Shown: positions 19,921-29,931 of the stretch, piece after piece | Layout: each line of letters begins with the position of its first letter | How positions within the stretch are numbered: the first letter of the stretch is position 1 | From: Marinimicrobium sp. C6131 | GTDB lineage: Bacteria; Pseudomonadota; Gammaproteobacteria; Pseudomonadales; Cellvibrionaceae | Reading direction: 5' to 3' | DNA length: 64,000 nucleotides | Assembly (NCBI RefSeq): GCF_026153455.1 | Contig: NZ_CP110629.1 | Coordinates: forward strand, 1,550,001 to 1,614,000 | Translations under genes and position numbers: made by a program | Notes under the pieces: model-generated | The model's database searches: none | What the model saw: only the letters and a program-made list of their open reading frames with translations | Told to the model about the DNA's origin: nothing

Positions 19921-22104
19921 ATGCTCAACGTCCCGAAGTTCCTGCGCAGCAGTCTCGCCATCTCGGCCCTGTTGTTCAGCGCCCCACTGGTCTGGGCTGC
20001 CGCCCTGGCCCCCCTGGAAATCACGGATCAACACCGCCAGGTCACGGCGAGCGTGGTCCAGCAACTGAGCGAGCACCACTACCGGGACCAGTCCCTCAAT
20101 GACGACATGTCGTCCGAGTATCTGGACAATTACCTGAAAACGCTGGACCCCACCAAGAGCTATTTTTTCAAAGCCGATATCGACGGGTTCAATCGTCATC
20201 GGGACAGATTTGACGACTGGCTCGCCAAAGGCAACCTCAACGAGGCCTTTGAAATCTTCGACATCTACCGGCAGCGTCTGACGACACGCCTGGAGTCCGT
20301 GATTGAACGACTGGAAAGCGACGAGATTCAATACGACTTCACGACCGACGATGAGCTCGTGGTGGATTGGGAGCACGCCGAGTGGCCCCAGGACAAGAAA
20401 ACCGCCGACGAACTCTGGCACCGTCGGGTCAAAGCCAGTCTGCTGGATCTGGTGCTCGCCGGTAAAGATCTCGAAGAAAGCAAGGAGCTGCTGCGCAAAC
20501 GCTATGAGAATCAGCTTCGCCGGGTTCGCCAACAGGACAACGACGATGCATTCGAAGTCGTGATCAACAGCCTGACCACGCTGTACGATCCGCACACCAA
20601 CTACCTGTCGCCGAGAACACTGGAAAACTTCAATATCAACATGTCTCTGTCACTGGAGGGTATTGGTGCCGTACTCCAGACAGAGGACGAGCACACCAAA
20701 GTCATGCGTCTGGTTCCCGCCGGCCCGGCAGACAAGCAGGGCGAGCTGCGTCCGGCTGACCGCATCGTCGCCGTCGGTCAGGGCGAGGAAGGCGAAATGA
20801 CCGACGTGGTCGGCTGGCGCCTCGACGAAGTGGTCGAACAGATTCGCGGCAAAAAAGACACCGTCGTCCGTCTGGAGGTATTGCCTGCCAAGGCCCCCAC
20901 CGACAGTGCCACCAAAATCATCACCATCACCCGGGACAAGGTCAAGCTTGAGGAACAAGCCGCCAAGCACGACGTATTCGAGGTGATGAATGGGCGCGAC
21001 CGCTACAAAATTGGCGTCATTCGCGTGCCCACCTTCTACATGGACTTCGAGGCTTATCGCAAGCGCGACCCCAACTTCAAGAGCACCACCCGGGACGTCC
21101 ACCGCATTCTGCAGGAACTGGAAAAAGAGAATGTAGACGGTATTGTGCTCGACTTGCGAGGCAACGGCGGCGGCTCCCTGCAGGAAGCCACCACCCTGAC
21201 CGACCTGTTCATTGATCGCGGACCCGTGGTTCAGATCCGCCAGACCAATGAGCTGATCTCGCGCAATTATCAGTCACATTCGCGAGCGGCTTATCGCGGT
21301 CCGCTGGTGGTTCTGATTGATCGCCTGAGCGCCTCGGCCTCGGAAATTTTTGCCGGCGCCATTCAGGATTACGGACGAGGCATTATTGTCGGCACCCAGA
21401 GCTTCGGCAAAGGGTCTGTGCAGTCTCTGGTGCCGGTCGATGCCGGGCAGCTCAAACTGACAGAATCCAAGTTCTACCGCGTATCGGGCGAGAGCACACA
21501 GCACCGCGGGGTAATTCCCGACATGACACTACCCAGCCTGGTCAACATTGACGATGTCGGTGAAAGCACCTACGACAATGCCCTGCCCTGGGACAAAATA
21601 CACGCAGTCCCACACTCCCGCTACTTTGATATTCAGGCGCTTTTGCCGCACCTGAACCCCTTGCATGAGCAGCGCGTGAAAAAGAATCCCGACTTTATTT
21701 ACCTGCGCGAGCAGATGGCGCTGACGGAAAAGAACAAGGACCGCACGGTCGTCTCCCTGAATGAAAAACAGCGACGGAACGAGCAGGAATCCCTGGAAAA
21801 GGCCTTATTGCAGCTCGAGAATGAGCGTCGCAAAGCCAAGGGACTGTCACTGTATGAAAGTTACGAAGACATCGACCGGGTGGCCAGCGGCGACGAGGAG
21901 GAGGCCAGCGATGGCGCCAATACCGAAGAAGCGGCCAACGATGACGAAGAAGGTGATCTGGTCAGTTTCACCGCCCTCTCGCACAGTGAAATCAATCCAG
22001 ACAAAGACCCCTTTCTCAACGAAGCCGGGCACATTCTGGTGGATTTCATTGAGCAACTTGAATCCATGAATGAACAGGATCGGGATCGCGTCGCCAACTG
22101 GTGA
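19921..22104 (+). CDS. prc: Carboxy-terminal processing (tail-specific) protease Prc
   Basis: Periplasmic S41 serine protease that trims or degrades envelope proteins; in E. coli it processes FtsI and limits MepS. The start at MLNVPKFLRS begins a signal peptide ending near VWAAALA (residue 24-26). An alpha-helical N-domain is followed by a PDZ domain (about residues 230-320) and the S41 core. The catalytic Ser is in SASASEIFAGA near residue 460 and the catalytic Lys in SFGKGSVQ about 25 residues later. The 727 residues exceed E. coli Prc (682), partly through an acidic insertion (EEEASDGANTEEAANDDEEG) near the C-terminus. A terminator follows. Confidence 0.95.
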   Translation: MLNVPKFLRSSLAISALLFSAPLVWAAALAPLEITDQHRQVTASVVQQLSEHHYRDQSLNDDMSSEYLDNYLKTLDPTKSYFFKADIDGFNRHRDRFDDWLAKGNLNEAFEIFDIYRQRLTTRLESVIERLESDEIQYDFTTDDELVVDWEHAEWPQDKKTADELWHRRVKASLLDLVLAGKDLEESKELLRKRYENQLRRVRQQDNDDAFEVVINSLTTLYDPHTNYLSPRTLENFNINMSLSLEGIGAVLQTEDEHTKVMRLVPAGPADKQGELRPADRIVAVGQGEEGEMTDVVGWRLDEVVEQIRGKKDTVVRLEVLPAKAPTDSATKIITITRDKVKLEEQAAKHDVFEVMNGRDRYKIGVIRVPTFYMDFEAYRKRDPNFKSTTRDVHRILQELEKENVDGIVLDLRGNGGGSLQEATTLTDLFIDRGPVVQIRQTNELISRNYQSHSRAAYRGPLVVLIDRLSASASEIFAGAIQDYGRGIIVGTQSFGKGSVQSLVPVDAGQLKLTESKFYRVSGESTQHRGVIPDMTLPSLVNIDDVGESTYDNALPWDKIHAVPHSRYFDIQALLPHLNPLHEQRVKKNPDFIYLREQMALTEKNKDRTVVSLNEKQRRNEQESLEKALLQLENERRKAKGLSLYESYEDIDRVASGDEEEASDGANTEEAANDDEEGDLVSFTALSHSEINPDKDPFLNEAGHILVDFIEQLESMNEQDRDRVANW

Positions 22105-22118
22105 GCAAGCAGACCCAC

Positions 22119-22168
22119 GACCCTGATACGGCCCACCGTTTACGGCAGCGCTGTATCGGGGTCTTTTT
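22119..22168 (+). terminator. Rho-independent terminator of prc
   Basis: GACCCTGATAC (22119-22129) pairs over 11 positions, one of them a G-T wobble, with GTATCGGGGTC (22153-22163), followed by five T residues. Confidence 0.8.
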
Positions 22169-22210
22169 CAACCCACGCCTCAATAAGATCGGACTCAGGA
22201 CTTTAACCGC

Positions 22211-23023
22211 ATGAACGCCGTTTCCTTCAACGTAAACAGTATCCGTACCCGCTTTCATCAATTGCAGGCCGTCATCGACAAACACCAACCGGACTTCATT
22301 GGCCTGCAGGAAACCAAGGTCACCGACGACCAGTTTCCCGAACAGGAAATACGGGATATGGGGTACCATGTGGAGTTCTACGGTCAGAAAACCCATTACG
22401 GCGTTGCACTATTGTCCCGCCTTCCCTTCAAGCAGGTGATCAAGGGTTTCCCCGGTGATCTGGAGGAGTCTCAACGACGTTTTATCGGCGGTGTATTCGA
22501 CTCTCCCCTGGGGGGTGAGATTACCGTGCTTAACGGCTATTTCCCTCAGGGCGAAAACCGTGACCACCCGGTGAAGTTTCCCAATAAGCGTAAATTTTAC
22601 CAGGACCTGATGACCTACCTGAACGAACACTGTGACCCCTCCAAGCCGCTGTTGGTGATGGGAGATATGAACATCTCTCACACCGATCGGGATATTGGTA
22701 TTGGCGAACAGAATCGCAAGCGCTGGCTGCGCGAGGGAAAATGCAGCTTCTTGCCGGAGGAACGGGAGTGGTTGGATACCCTTCTGAACTGGGGGCTTAA
22801 GGACACCTTTCGCCAACACAATCCCGACGAAGAGCGCACCTTCAGCTGGTTTGATTATCGGAGCAAAGGCTTTGATGCAGACCCCAAGCGCGGCCTGAGA
22901 ATTGATCTGATTCTGGCGACCGATCCGTTACTCAAGCGATGCACCGAGACGGGCATTGACTACGACATCCGGGGCATGGAGCGTCCCTCGGATCACTGTC
23001 CGATATGGGCAAACTTTCAGTGA
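22211..23023 (+). CDS. xthA: Exodeoxyribonuclease III
   Basis: AP endonuclease and 3'-5' exonuclease of base-excision repair. It has 270 residues. Motifs of the exonuclease III / APE1 family are in order: GLQETKV near residue 33 (metal-binding Glu), NGYFPQGEN near residue 107, GDMNISHTDRDIG near residue 150 (catalytic Asp and Asn), and SDHCPIWANF at the C-terminus (catalytic Asp-His). It stands alone after the prc terminator and is convergent with the halogenase-like gene. Confidence 0.96.
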   Translation: MNAVSFNVNSIRTRFHQLQAVIDKHQPDFIGLQETKVTDDQFPEQEIRDMGYHVEFYGQKTHYGVALLSRLPFKQVIKGFPGDLEESQRRFIGGVFDSPLGGEITVLNGYFPQGENRDHPVKFPNKRKFYQDLMTYLNEHCDPSKPLLVMGDMNISHTDRDIGIGEQNRKRWLREGKCSFLPEEREWLDTLLNWGLKDTFRQHNPDEERTFSWFDYRSKGFDADPKRGLRIDLILATDPLLKRCTETGIDYDIRGMERPSDHCPIWANFQ

Positions 23024-23096
23024 CCAGAGCCACATACTCGCCAACTCCCACCCCCGCCGATACGACAGGCCCCGGGATCAACGGTTGAATCGAGAG

Positions 23097-24602
23097 CTAA
23101 GCGCTGTCATACACCTGAGCCAGAAACTCCGAGTGTGACGGCGCACAGCTCGCCGCTTCGGCGACCAATTCTTTCATACGGATCATCACCTGCTCAAGCT
23201 TATCGGCATCCAACGAGACAACAGATGGCGGGCACTGACCCGGCAGGCGTCCGAAACCATTGTACATGGCCATCCAGTTGGCCTCATGAAATGATTCCTG
23301 CTCGTGCAGTACCAAGGAACCATCCCGGTCGTAGTTCGCCATTTTTTCTCGCAACGGCTCTGGCACCGGCCGATCCCGAAAACTGCGCCAGAAAGGCGTG
23401 TCCGAACGATCGCTGGCGATATAATGCAACAGTATAAAATCCCGGACCCGTTCATATTCCTGTTGGTTCAGCCGGTTCGCCTCGTCAATGTTTTCCGGCT
23501 GGATCCGAAGGTCCGGAATGAACTGCATCAACTTTTCCATTCCGGTTTGAATCAGGGAGATACTGGTGGATTCCAACGGTTCAATAAAACCGCTCGCCAA
23601 CCCCAGCGCCACGCAATTGTGCCGCCAGAAATCACGTCGCATTCCCGCTTCAAAAGATAATTTCCTCGGTTCGGTAATGGGCGCTTCCCGAAGACTGCTT
23701 AGCAAATCCCGTTCAGCTTGCTCGTCATCAATATAACGACTACTGTACACGTAGCCGTTCCCGCAACGCTGCTCCAGTGGTATCCGCCACTGCCAGCCAG
23801 CTTCCCGGGCAATAGACCGGGTGTACGGAGTGAGGCCCTCAGTGTTCTCCGTCTGCACGACAACCGCCCGGTCACAGGGAAGCATATCGGCCCAGGAGTC
23901 AAACGGAACGCCCAGGGTCTGTCCCAGGATCAAACTGCGAAACCCGGAACAATCAATAAAAAGGTCACCTGAAATCCGCCCCCCCTCTTTCAGAGTGAGC
24001 GCCTGCACATAACCGTTGTCGGAATTCAGCTCCACCGCCGCAACATTGGCTCGCCGGTGTACCACACCCCGCGCTTCCGCGTAGGCCTGGAGAAAACGGG
24101 CATATAGACTAGCGTCGAAGTGGTAGGCGTAGTTATAACGGGCCAGGGGAGAGGTGGCATCAATATCCGGCTGGGAAAAACGCCCGGCACGTGCCATTTG
24201 CACAGCGACACTATAGTGATCAAGGCTCGAACCGCGCCCCTCCAGCCGCTGTTTTACCCAGCAGTGGTAAAACGACTGCCCAGCGATTTTGGTACCAAAA
24301 TCAGCGAATGGATGAAAGAACTTATGTCCCTGACATCGCCAGTTTTCAAATTCGATTCCCAGCTTGAACGTCGCACCGGTTGCACGGATAAACTCCGCTT
24401 CTGAAACCCGTAGATTCCGATGCAATTGCCGGAGTCCCGGCACAGTGGCCTCTCCAACTCCGACAGTGGGAACGTCCGGGGATTCCACTAACTCAATATG
24501 CAGATTACGGTCCCTGTACCGTTCGGCCATCATGGCGGCCGCCATCCACCCAGCGGTGCCACCGCCAAGAATGACGACACGTTGAATCGGATCGTTAATC
24601 AT
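23097..24602 (-). CDS. Flavin-dependent tryptophan halogenase family protein
   Basis: FAD enzyme of the PrnA-like halogenase family; substrate not predictable. The 501 residues begin with the dinucleotide-binding motif VVILGGGTAGWMAAAMMAER. The halogenase signature WxWxIP is present as WQWRIPLEQR near residue 265, and VGVGEATVPGLR fits the flavin-site segment. Many family members encoded beside TonB receptors in polysaccharide-degrading bacteria are called halogenases with no proven activity. The ATG at 24602 has GGTGAG upstream; 24614 is an alternative start. It lies 86 bp downstream of the TonB receptor on the same strand, so a shared operon is likely. Confidence 0.88.
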   Translation of the reverse strand: MINDPIQRVVILGGGTAGWMAAAMMAERYRDRNLHIELVESPDVPTVGVGEATVPGLRQLHRNLRVSEAEFIRATGATFKLGIEFENWRCQGHKFFHPFADFGTKIAGQSFYHCWVKQRLEGRGSSLDHYSVAVQMARAGRFSQPDIDATSPLARYNYAYHFDASLYARFLQAYAEARGVVHRRANVAAVELNSDNGYVQALTLKEGGRISGDLFIDCSGFRSLILGQTLGVPFDSWADMLPCDRAVVVQTENTEGLTPYTRSIAREAGWQWRIPLEQRCGNGYVYSSRYIDDEQAERDLLSSLREAPITEPRKLSFEAGMRRDFWRHNCVALGLASGFIEPLESTSISLIQTGMEKLMQFIPDLRIQPENIDEANRLNQQEYERVRDFILLHYIASDRSDTPFWRSFRDRPVPEPLREKMANYDRDGSLVLHEQESFHEANWMAMYNGFGRLPGQCPPSVVSLDADKLEQVMIRMKELVAEAASCAPSHSEFLAQVYDSA

Positions 24603-24687
24603 AAAACTCACCATTTCACCGCCTACACACCATGGTACCGGCGGCCCCGAGAGACGGGCACATCCCTGTGCACCGGGTAAGACAGGG

Positions 24688-27600
24688 TTAGAACGTCGCC
24701 CGCAGACTCAGAGAATAACGGGTATCCTGAGTGTTGACGAACGCCGTATGATCCCCGGCCCCATTTTGCCGGACGACACCCCGGGTTTCAGATTGACTGA
24801 TATTGTACGCTTCGAAGTTCACGTACAGATTCTCATTGATCGCATAACCCAAGGTAAAGTCCAACTGACCATAGTCGTCCGCGAATATCGGCAAGCGCCA
24901 GTCCACCCCGGCATTGCTGCCGTTCCAGCCGTTAGGCCCGATGGAGAGCATCTCCTCGCTGCGCCAGTTCCAGGCAAGACGGGAACTGAAACCATAGTTG
25001 TCGTACATCAGGACAAGGTTATAGGTGTGCTCCGAAATGCCTTCGAGCGGCAGCCCTTCGTATGTCGAACCGTCGGTATCGACCGGCTGGGTATCCCGCG
25101 GCACATCGGCACTGCTGTCAATGTAGGTATAGTTGGCTTGGACCCCCAGACCATCCCAGGGCTCGGGCAGACGATCAAAGAACTTGGTACCGCCAACCTC
25201 AAAGCCGGTCACTTCCGCCGTACCGGTATTCACGGTACGAATGCTGGTGACGTCCTCGAAACCTTCGAACTCCTCCAGGGTCACCGTGGACTCCCGGAAA
25301 AAGTCCGATACGTCCTTATAGAACAGCGCCGAATAAAGCATACCGCCGTTATCGTCGAAATACCATTCGGCGGTCAAGTCGTACTGATCCGCCTCCATCG
25401 GCTCAAGCACGGGGTTGGTGCCATTGGAACTGAGATTGAACTGCACCATGCTTTCATCAAAGTCATCAATGGTATCCGGCTGCTCCACCCCTTCATCCCA
25501 CTCAGCGCTCAGGTTCAACAATGCCTTGGTCCGGTAGAACTCGGGCCGCCAGATGCCGCGGGAGGCTGCAAAACGGAATACCAGTTCGTCTGTGGCATCC
25601 AGTTTCAGGTTCATACTCGGCAAGACATTGGTATAACTGTTCTCCCCCGAGTAGGGCCGGTCGGGCTGGAAGAAGGGTTGAACGGTAATGTCATTGCCCT
25701 GATCATCGGTCTCGCCCGTGGGGACACTGAAGGTCGGATAGGTCAGTTGCCCGGTTGAGACATTCTCCGTGCGCACGGCCCGGACCCCGATATTACCTGA
25801 CAACGGCATTTCCCACTCGTCAAAGCCGAAATCCGCACGAACATAGATGGCCTCGGTGGTCTCGTCCTGCGTGTTGACGTTATCCGGGCTGTTCAGGTCC
25901 AGCGCATTGAAATCCGGTTGGCTGGAGCCACCCGGCGTCACCGCCACAATCGCGTCGGTAATCCCCCGGAAGTCACTCAAAAGGCGATCATCAATCAGCA
26001 TGGCGGTAGTGGGCACGTTGGTGTCCCCACGCTGGAAGTCGTCAAAGGAAAAGCGGGTCAGGTATTGAGGATCCTCGATTTTAGGCAAATCATCGGTGGT
26101 TTCGATACCGTTCCAACCACCGACACCGGTCACCATCCAGGGCTGATAACGGGCACTCCAGTGAGCCGTCTCCCGGTTCTCCGCGGTTTTGTCGGAATAG
26201 CGGGCCCCCGCCTTCACCGACCGAATGACCGAGTCATCAAACTCATATTCAACATCCAGAGTAACGGAGGTGGCCTTCGCTTCGTTGTCCGACGGAATGG
26301 ACATCATCTGTCCGTAGCTGAAATTCCCATGGTTGGTCAGATACCCGGCGGGCAAAACCTCAATGTCGGGAGTGCCATCGGTCGTATCCAGGCCGGTCAC
26401 CCGAATCGCCTCGGGGAAAGCTACCAAGCCCAGGGTATAATCTTCCGACTCCGCCGTGGATACTACGTGCTGAATATCACCTTCAATCTGCCAGTTTTCG
26501 TTCACGTTCAAGGAGAAACCGGTGGAGATATCCGTGGTCACCGACTCATTCTTGGAGTAGCGGGTACTGGTCCCGAAGGGAACCCCATTTCCCTGGGCCG
26601 TGGTGATGGTACCACTGACCAGGGCGTTGTTCTCATCGTAGACCCAATCATCCCCGCCCGGCACGGGCAGAAACTGATTGAAACCACCACCGGCATCAAT
26701 GAAGAAGGCATGCTCATTCCAGTTGCGCTCGGCTTCGCTACGGAAAGCGGTCATGTACCACTCGGAATCGGAGTTCGGTGCCCACTGAAGGGCGAGATAC
26801 TGCCCATCACGAGACCGTTCATAATCATTGCGCCGCCAGTCAGCACCGCGAGGGACATAGACGGTTCGATCGGGTTCGATTTCCGCAAGCTCTCCGGTCT
26901 CACCGGGAACCCGCGGGTGAAACGCACGAATCAGAACGTTATCGGAGCGGCTTGAAATATCAGAGGTCGATACATCGAGGAGAATACCGAAGTCGCCCAG
27001 ATCGGTATCCCACCGATTGCTATAAAGACCGGAAAACTCGGAGTTGAATTCCTCAATGATATCGCCGTAGTTCCCTTTCGCCGTGAAGCTCATGACTTGT
27101 CCGTCAGAGTCAAACGGCATGCGGGTGCGAAGATTGACAATTCCCCCCAGACCGCCTTCAACCATATCTGCGGTTGGCGTCTTGTACACATCGACACCGG
27201 CCATCAACTCCGCCGGCACGTCATCAAAACTCAAGCCTCGGCCGCCACTGGCAGAGAAGATGTCCCGCCCATTGAGCTCACCGCGAACCTGCGGCAGTCC
27301 CCGGATGGAAACTCCGGCACCTTCGCCGGCAAAGTGTTCCGGGTCACTCGGATTGTCAAAGCGCGATACCGCCACACCTGAAACGCGTTGCAGCGCTTCA
27401 GAGATGCTGCGGTCAGGCAATTTACCGATATCTTCCGCAACGATCGAATCGACGATGGCATCCGCATTGCGTTTGATTTCTTGGGCGGACTCGATACTCA
27501 AGCGCTGACCAGAGACGATGATCTCCTCAAGCTGAGCCTCGTCTGCCGACATCTGAGCCTCAGCGTCACTCTGCTGAGCAAAACTGACCGAATGGTAGCC

Positions 27601-27720
27601 GATAGCACCGGCAACCAGCACTTTACTACTCCAGCGCACCGCTTCAGCCAGTTTGCGGCGAGAAAACGGTGCCTGCCGAACGTGCGCACCCATTGCGATA
27701 GAATCATTGGTTGTTGTCAT
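24688..27720 (-). CDS. TonB-dependent outer-membrane receptor
   Basis: Energy-coupled outer-membrane transporter. The 1010 residues start with an unusually long, basic signal region (cleavage probably after VSFAQ near residue 50). A TonB-box-like EEIIVSG is near residue 69. The plug domain contains KLPDRSISEALQRVSGV near residue 100 and IRGLPQVRGELNG near residue 138. A large beta-barrel ends in YSLSLRATF with the terminal aromatic residue used for barrel assembly. It is of the Xanthomonas/Caulobacter-type subfamily found in carbohydrate loci. GGAG precedes the ATG. Its neighbours, a decayed GH95 upstream and a halogenase-like gene downstream, suggest uptake of a fucose-containing glycan (inferred). 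Confidence 0.95.
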   Translation of the reverse strand: MTTTNDSIAMGAHVRQAPFSRRKLAEAVRWSSKVLVAGAIGYHSVSFAQQSDAEAQMSADEAQLEEIIVSGQRLSIESAQEIKRNADAIVDSIVAEDIGKLPDRSISEALQRVSGVAVSRFDNPSDPEHFAGEGAGVSIRGLPQVRGELNGRDIFSASGGRGLSFDDVPAELMAGVDVYKTPTADMVEGGLGGIVNLRTRMPFDSDGQVMSFTAKGNYGDIIEEFNSEFSGLYSNRWDTDLGDFGILLDVSTSDISSRSDNVLIRAFHPRVPGETGELAEIEPDRTVYVPRGADWRRNDYERSRDGQYLALQWAPNSDSEWYMTAFRSEAERNWNEHAFFIDAGGGFNQFLPVPGGDDWVYDENNALVSGTITTAQGNGVPFGTSTRYSKNESVTTDISTGFSLNVNENWQIEGDIQHVVSTAESEDYTLGLVAFPEAIRVTGLDTTDGTPDIEVLPAGYLTNHGNFSYGQMMSIPSDNEAKATSVTLDVEYEFDDSVIRSVKAGARYSDKTAENRETAHWSARYQPWMVTGVGGWNGIETTDDLPKIEDPQYLTRFSFDDFQRGDTNVPTTAMLIDDRLLSDFRGITDAIVAVTPGGSSQPDFNALDLNSPDNVNTQDETTEAIYVRADFGFDEWEMPLSGNIGVRAVRTENVSTGQLTYPTFSVPTGETDDQGNDITVQPFFQPDRPYSGENSYTNVLPSMNLKLDATDELVFRFAASRGIWRPEFYRTKALLNLSAEWDEGVEQPDTIDDFDESMVQFNLSSNGTNPVLEPMEADQYDLTAEWYFDDNGGMLYSALFYKDVSDFFRESTVTLEEFEGFEDVTSIRTVNTGTAEVTGFEVGGTKFFDRLPEPWDGLGVQANYTYIDSSADVPRDTQPVDTDGSTYEGLPLEGISEHTYNLVLMYDNYGFSSRLAWNWRSEEMLSIGPNGWNGSNAGVDWRLPIFADDYGQLDFTLGYAINENLYVNFEAYNISQSETRGVVRQNGAGDHTAFVNTQDTRYSLSLRATF

Positions 27721-27885
27721 ATAATGAACTCCACTTGCTTGGTTATTAATAGAATCGCGATATTATTGTTATCCATCTGAGGTCCTTTTTCTTCGTGACT
27801 ATAAATTGCTTCCTTCTCCGCTCACGAAGCTTTCCAGCACGGAGCTTCCCATTTTTCCAAGAAGATCCCCGCGCCTTTACGGAGT

Positions 27886-29120
27886 CTATGCAGCTTCATC
27901 CGACACTCGCCAAAAACGATACACTCCACTTTTGAGAGCAGACCACTGGCGCACCTCACCCTCTCCGGAGAGCGTCAATGGAGTGCCATTATTCATGTTC
28001 ACGGCCGTGTACGGCTTTGAAAATGGTTCACTGCGAAGTCGATAGACGTCGGGCCCGCCGACCTTGAGTTCGACCCACTGAAGCCTGCTCTGTCGCCCTC
28101 TAGCAGACGCGCCCAAAGGTTGATCTTCCACGCCTGAGCCGAACCTGTTCCGCCATCGCCTCGAGCATTGAGCGTGGTTTTTGTGGTTTCCAGCAGTGCG
28201 CTTTGTTCGGCAGTAATCTGTCTACCCGGATGGAGCGCGAACAGGTGAGGCACAGGACGAGGGATCTTCTCCGGATCGTCCAGGTCCGCATGCCATTCCT
28301 GCGGCTGGTCCCATCGCCCGATTTTCAAACCGGGATTCAGCCGCTCCAAAAACTCCCGGTTCCGATTGAAAAGATAGTGTTCGTAATAGTGCTGAGCCCG
28401 CCAGGCGCCCGCCTCGGGTTGCCAGAAGGCGGTGGGCCAGTCGATAACCCCGACGAACCCCCAGATGTTTGTATTGAGAAGCAACGTCCAGCCATCGGCG
28501 CCATAGAACTGTCTGGCCGAGCGCCGCCCGGGCTTCACCAGTGCATCGACAAAATCGAACAACGGCCCTGTGGTTTCTGAGAGATTGGTGACCTCCTCCG
28601 GCCAGTAACTCATCTGAAGGTTGATATTGACGTGGTAGTCAGCGTTCCAGGGAGGTGTTTCTGAATGATTCCACACGCCCTGCAAGTTGGCGGGCAGAGA
28701 GCCATTGCGGGAAGACGCAATCAGAAGGTAGCGGCCAAACTGAAAATACAGCACCTCCTGCGCCCGGTCTTCTGCCGGCGTGTTGGTGGATCCGTAATCC
28801 GCCAGCAACTGCGGCGTCGGCTTGTCATAGGTAGACTGGCCCAGGTCCAGTACAACGCGATCGAACAGCGCTTGATGGTCCGCGCTGACCCGAATCACGA
28901 TTACCTGATCGGGAGAGCTGGCGAAATACTCCAGCTGGTAGGTTACGTCCTCCTGCCCGAAACTGACGCTGGCGACAACCGGTAGTGCACAGGCAAGCAC
29001 CGTCAGCCCCATCAAGAGGCGGGTAGTGAAGCACAAACAAATGACTCGAACCGTTATTGCCGACAAGTACACACCCTTTACCACCATTATAATTATCGGT
29101 TGCGCCTGGAATTGGGCCAA
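27886..29120 (-). pseudogene. Decayed GH95 alpha-L-fucosidase
   Basis: A 373-residue frame (27999-29120) keeps a signal peptide and blocks of the GH95 family: YFASSPDQVIVIRVSAD, ALFDRVVLDLG, LYFQFGRYLLIASSR, LPANLQGVWN, YHVNINLQMSYWPEEVTNL, and a late block with WDQPQEW, HPGRQIT and AWKINLWARLLEGDRA. An intact GH95 enzyme is about 750-800 residues. Compared with that, the N-terminal domain, a stretch before ALFDRV, and the part between REFLERLNP and LKIGRWDQ, where the general acid should be, are absent. After GDRAGF the frame shifts, and a plausible C-terminal piece (GPDVYRLRSEPFSKPYTAV) continues in another frame to 27886. The gene is almost certainly not a working fucosidase. Confidence 0.8.
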
Positions 29121-29286
29121 AGCTCAGTGACGCCTGTATCGTTACTTATAGCCTCTTTTTTTCATTGGCGCAACAACTTTCTTATATGATAATAAATGAA
29201 TTGCCCAGACTCCATATGCCTCCAACTTCGTTTATCATGGGTTTTACCCCATGAAAGAGTGACCTATAACGCCAGGAGCCGCTACC

Positions 29287-29781
29287 ATGTCCCCGGATAC
29301 CCCCCGCCAGCCAGACCTTATCGACGGACCGGAAGCCTTCCGCCAGGCACTGATCCACGTCGCCCAAAATACCCGTCGATCCCTGTCTCTGTTCTCTCCA
29401 GATCTGGCCCACGAGATCTACGACCTCCCAGCATTGGCTGAGGCCCTCTCCGAGATTGCCCGGCGGCATCGACAGGCACGAGTGCAATTATTGGTCCGGG
29501 ATACCCGGGCGCTGGTCGATCAGGGGCATGGGTTGGTGCGGCTGGCCCAGCGACTGCCGAGTAAAGTTGCTTTGCGTCGGCTCAGGAACGACATCGAGAC
29601 CCAGTCCATCGCATTTGCATTGGGCGACCGGGAACATCTGGTGTACCAGAACGACCCGGATACCTATCACGGCTTTTACGATGAGCATGCGGGGGCGCGA
29701 GTGAAGACGTTGAGGGAAATTTTTGACCGGGCCTGGGAAACCGCCGAAGAGGATCCCCGCCTGCGACAATTGGCGTTATAA
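29287..29781 (+). CDS. Conserved hypothetical protein, DUF7931 / PLD-like type
   Basis: A 164-residue soluble protein without signal or membrane segment. It resembles the short domain found alone or behind acetyltransferase domains in gammaproteobacteria. Recognisable features are the ending NDPDTYHGFYDEHAGARVKT and the helix TLREIFDRAWE. The fold is suggestive of a phospholipase-D-like half, but no HKD motif is visible, so catalysis is doubtful. AGGAG stands before the ATG. It is monocistronic by position, ahead of the HU-like gene on the same strand. Function unknown. Confidence 0.75.
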   Translation: MSPDTPRQPDLIDGPEAFRQALIHVAQNTRRSLSLFSPDLAHEIYDLPALAEALSEIARRHRQARVQLLVRDTRALVDQGHGLVRLAQRLPSKVALRRLRNDIETQSIAFALGDREHLVYQNDPDTYHGFYDEHAGARVKTLREIFDRAWETAEEDPRLRQLAL

Positions 29782-29829
29782 ACGCAAAAAAGCGGATTTT
29801 TGGGTTGCTGATCGTCGTTTTATCCTTTA

Positions 29830-29872
29830 TATATAGTGCCAGCCGCACCTGGTGCGGTTAATACGCTATATA
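29830..29872 (+). promoter_or_regulatory. Extended dyad upstream of the HU-like gene
   Basis: CCGCACC T GGTGCGG (29843-29857) is flanked almost symmetrically by TATATAG (29830-29836) and CTATATA (29866-29872). It could be a promoter with an overlapping operator or a 5'-leader hairpin. It lies 60-100 bp upstream of the start codon. Confidence 0.4.
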
Positions 29873-29931
29873 GTCAGGCTTTTTCGTCTGTCTGACTCAA
29901 TAAACACTTGACCATCAACAAGGATCATATT

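Noticed and set aside
29287..29781. Active phospholipase D
   Set aside because: No HxKxxxxD motif is present, so only a PLD-like or DUF7931 label is justified.
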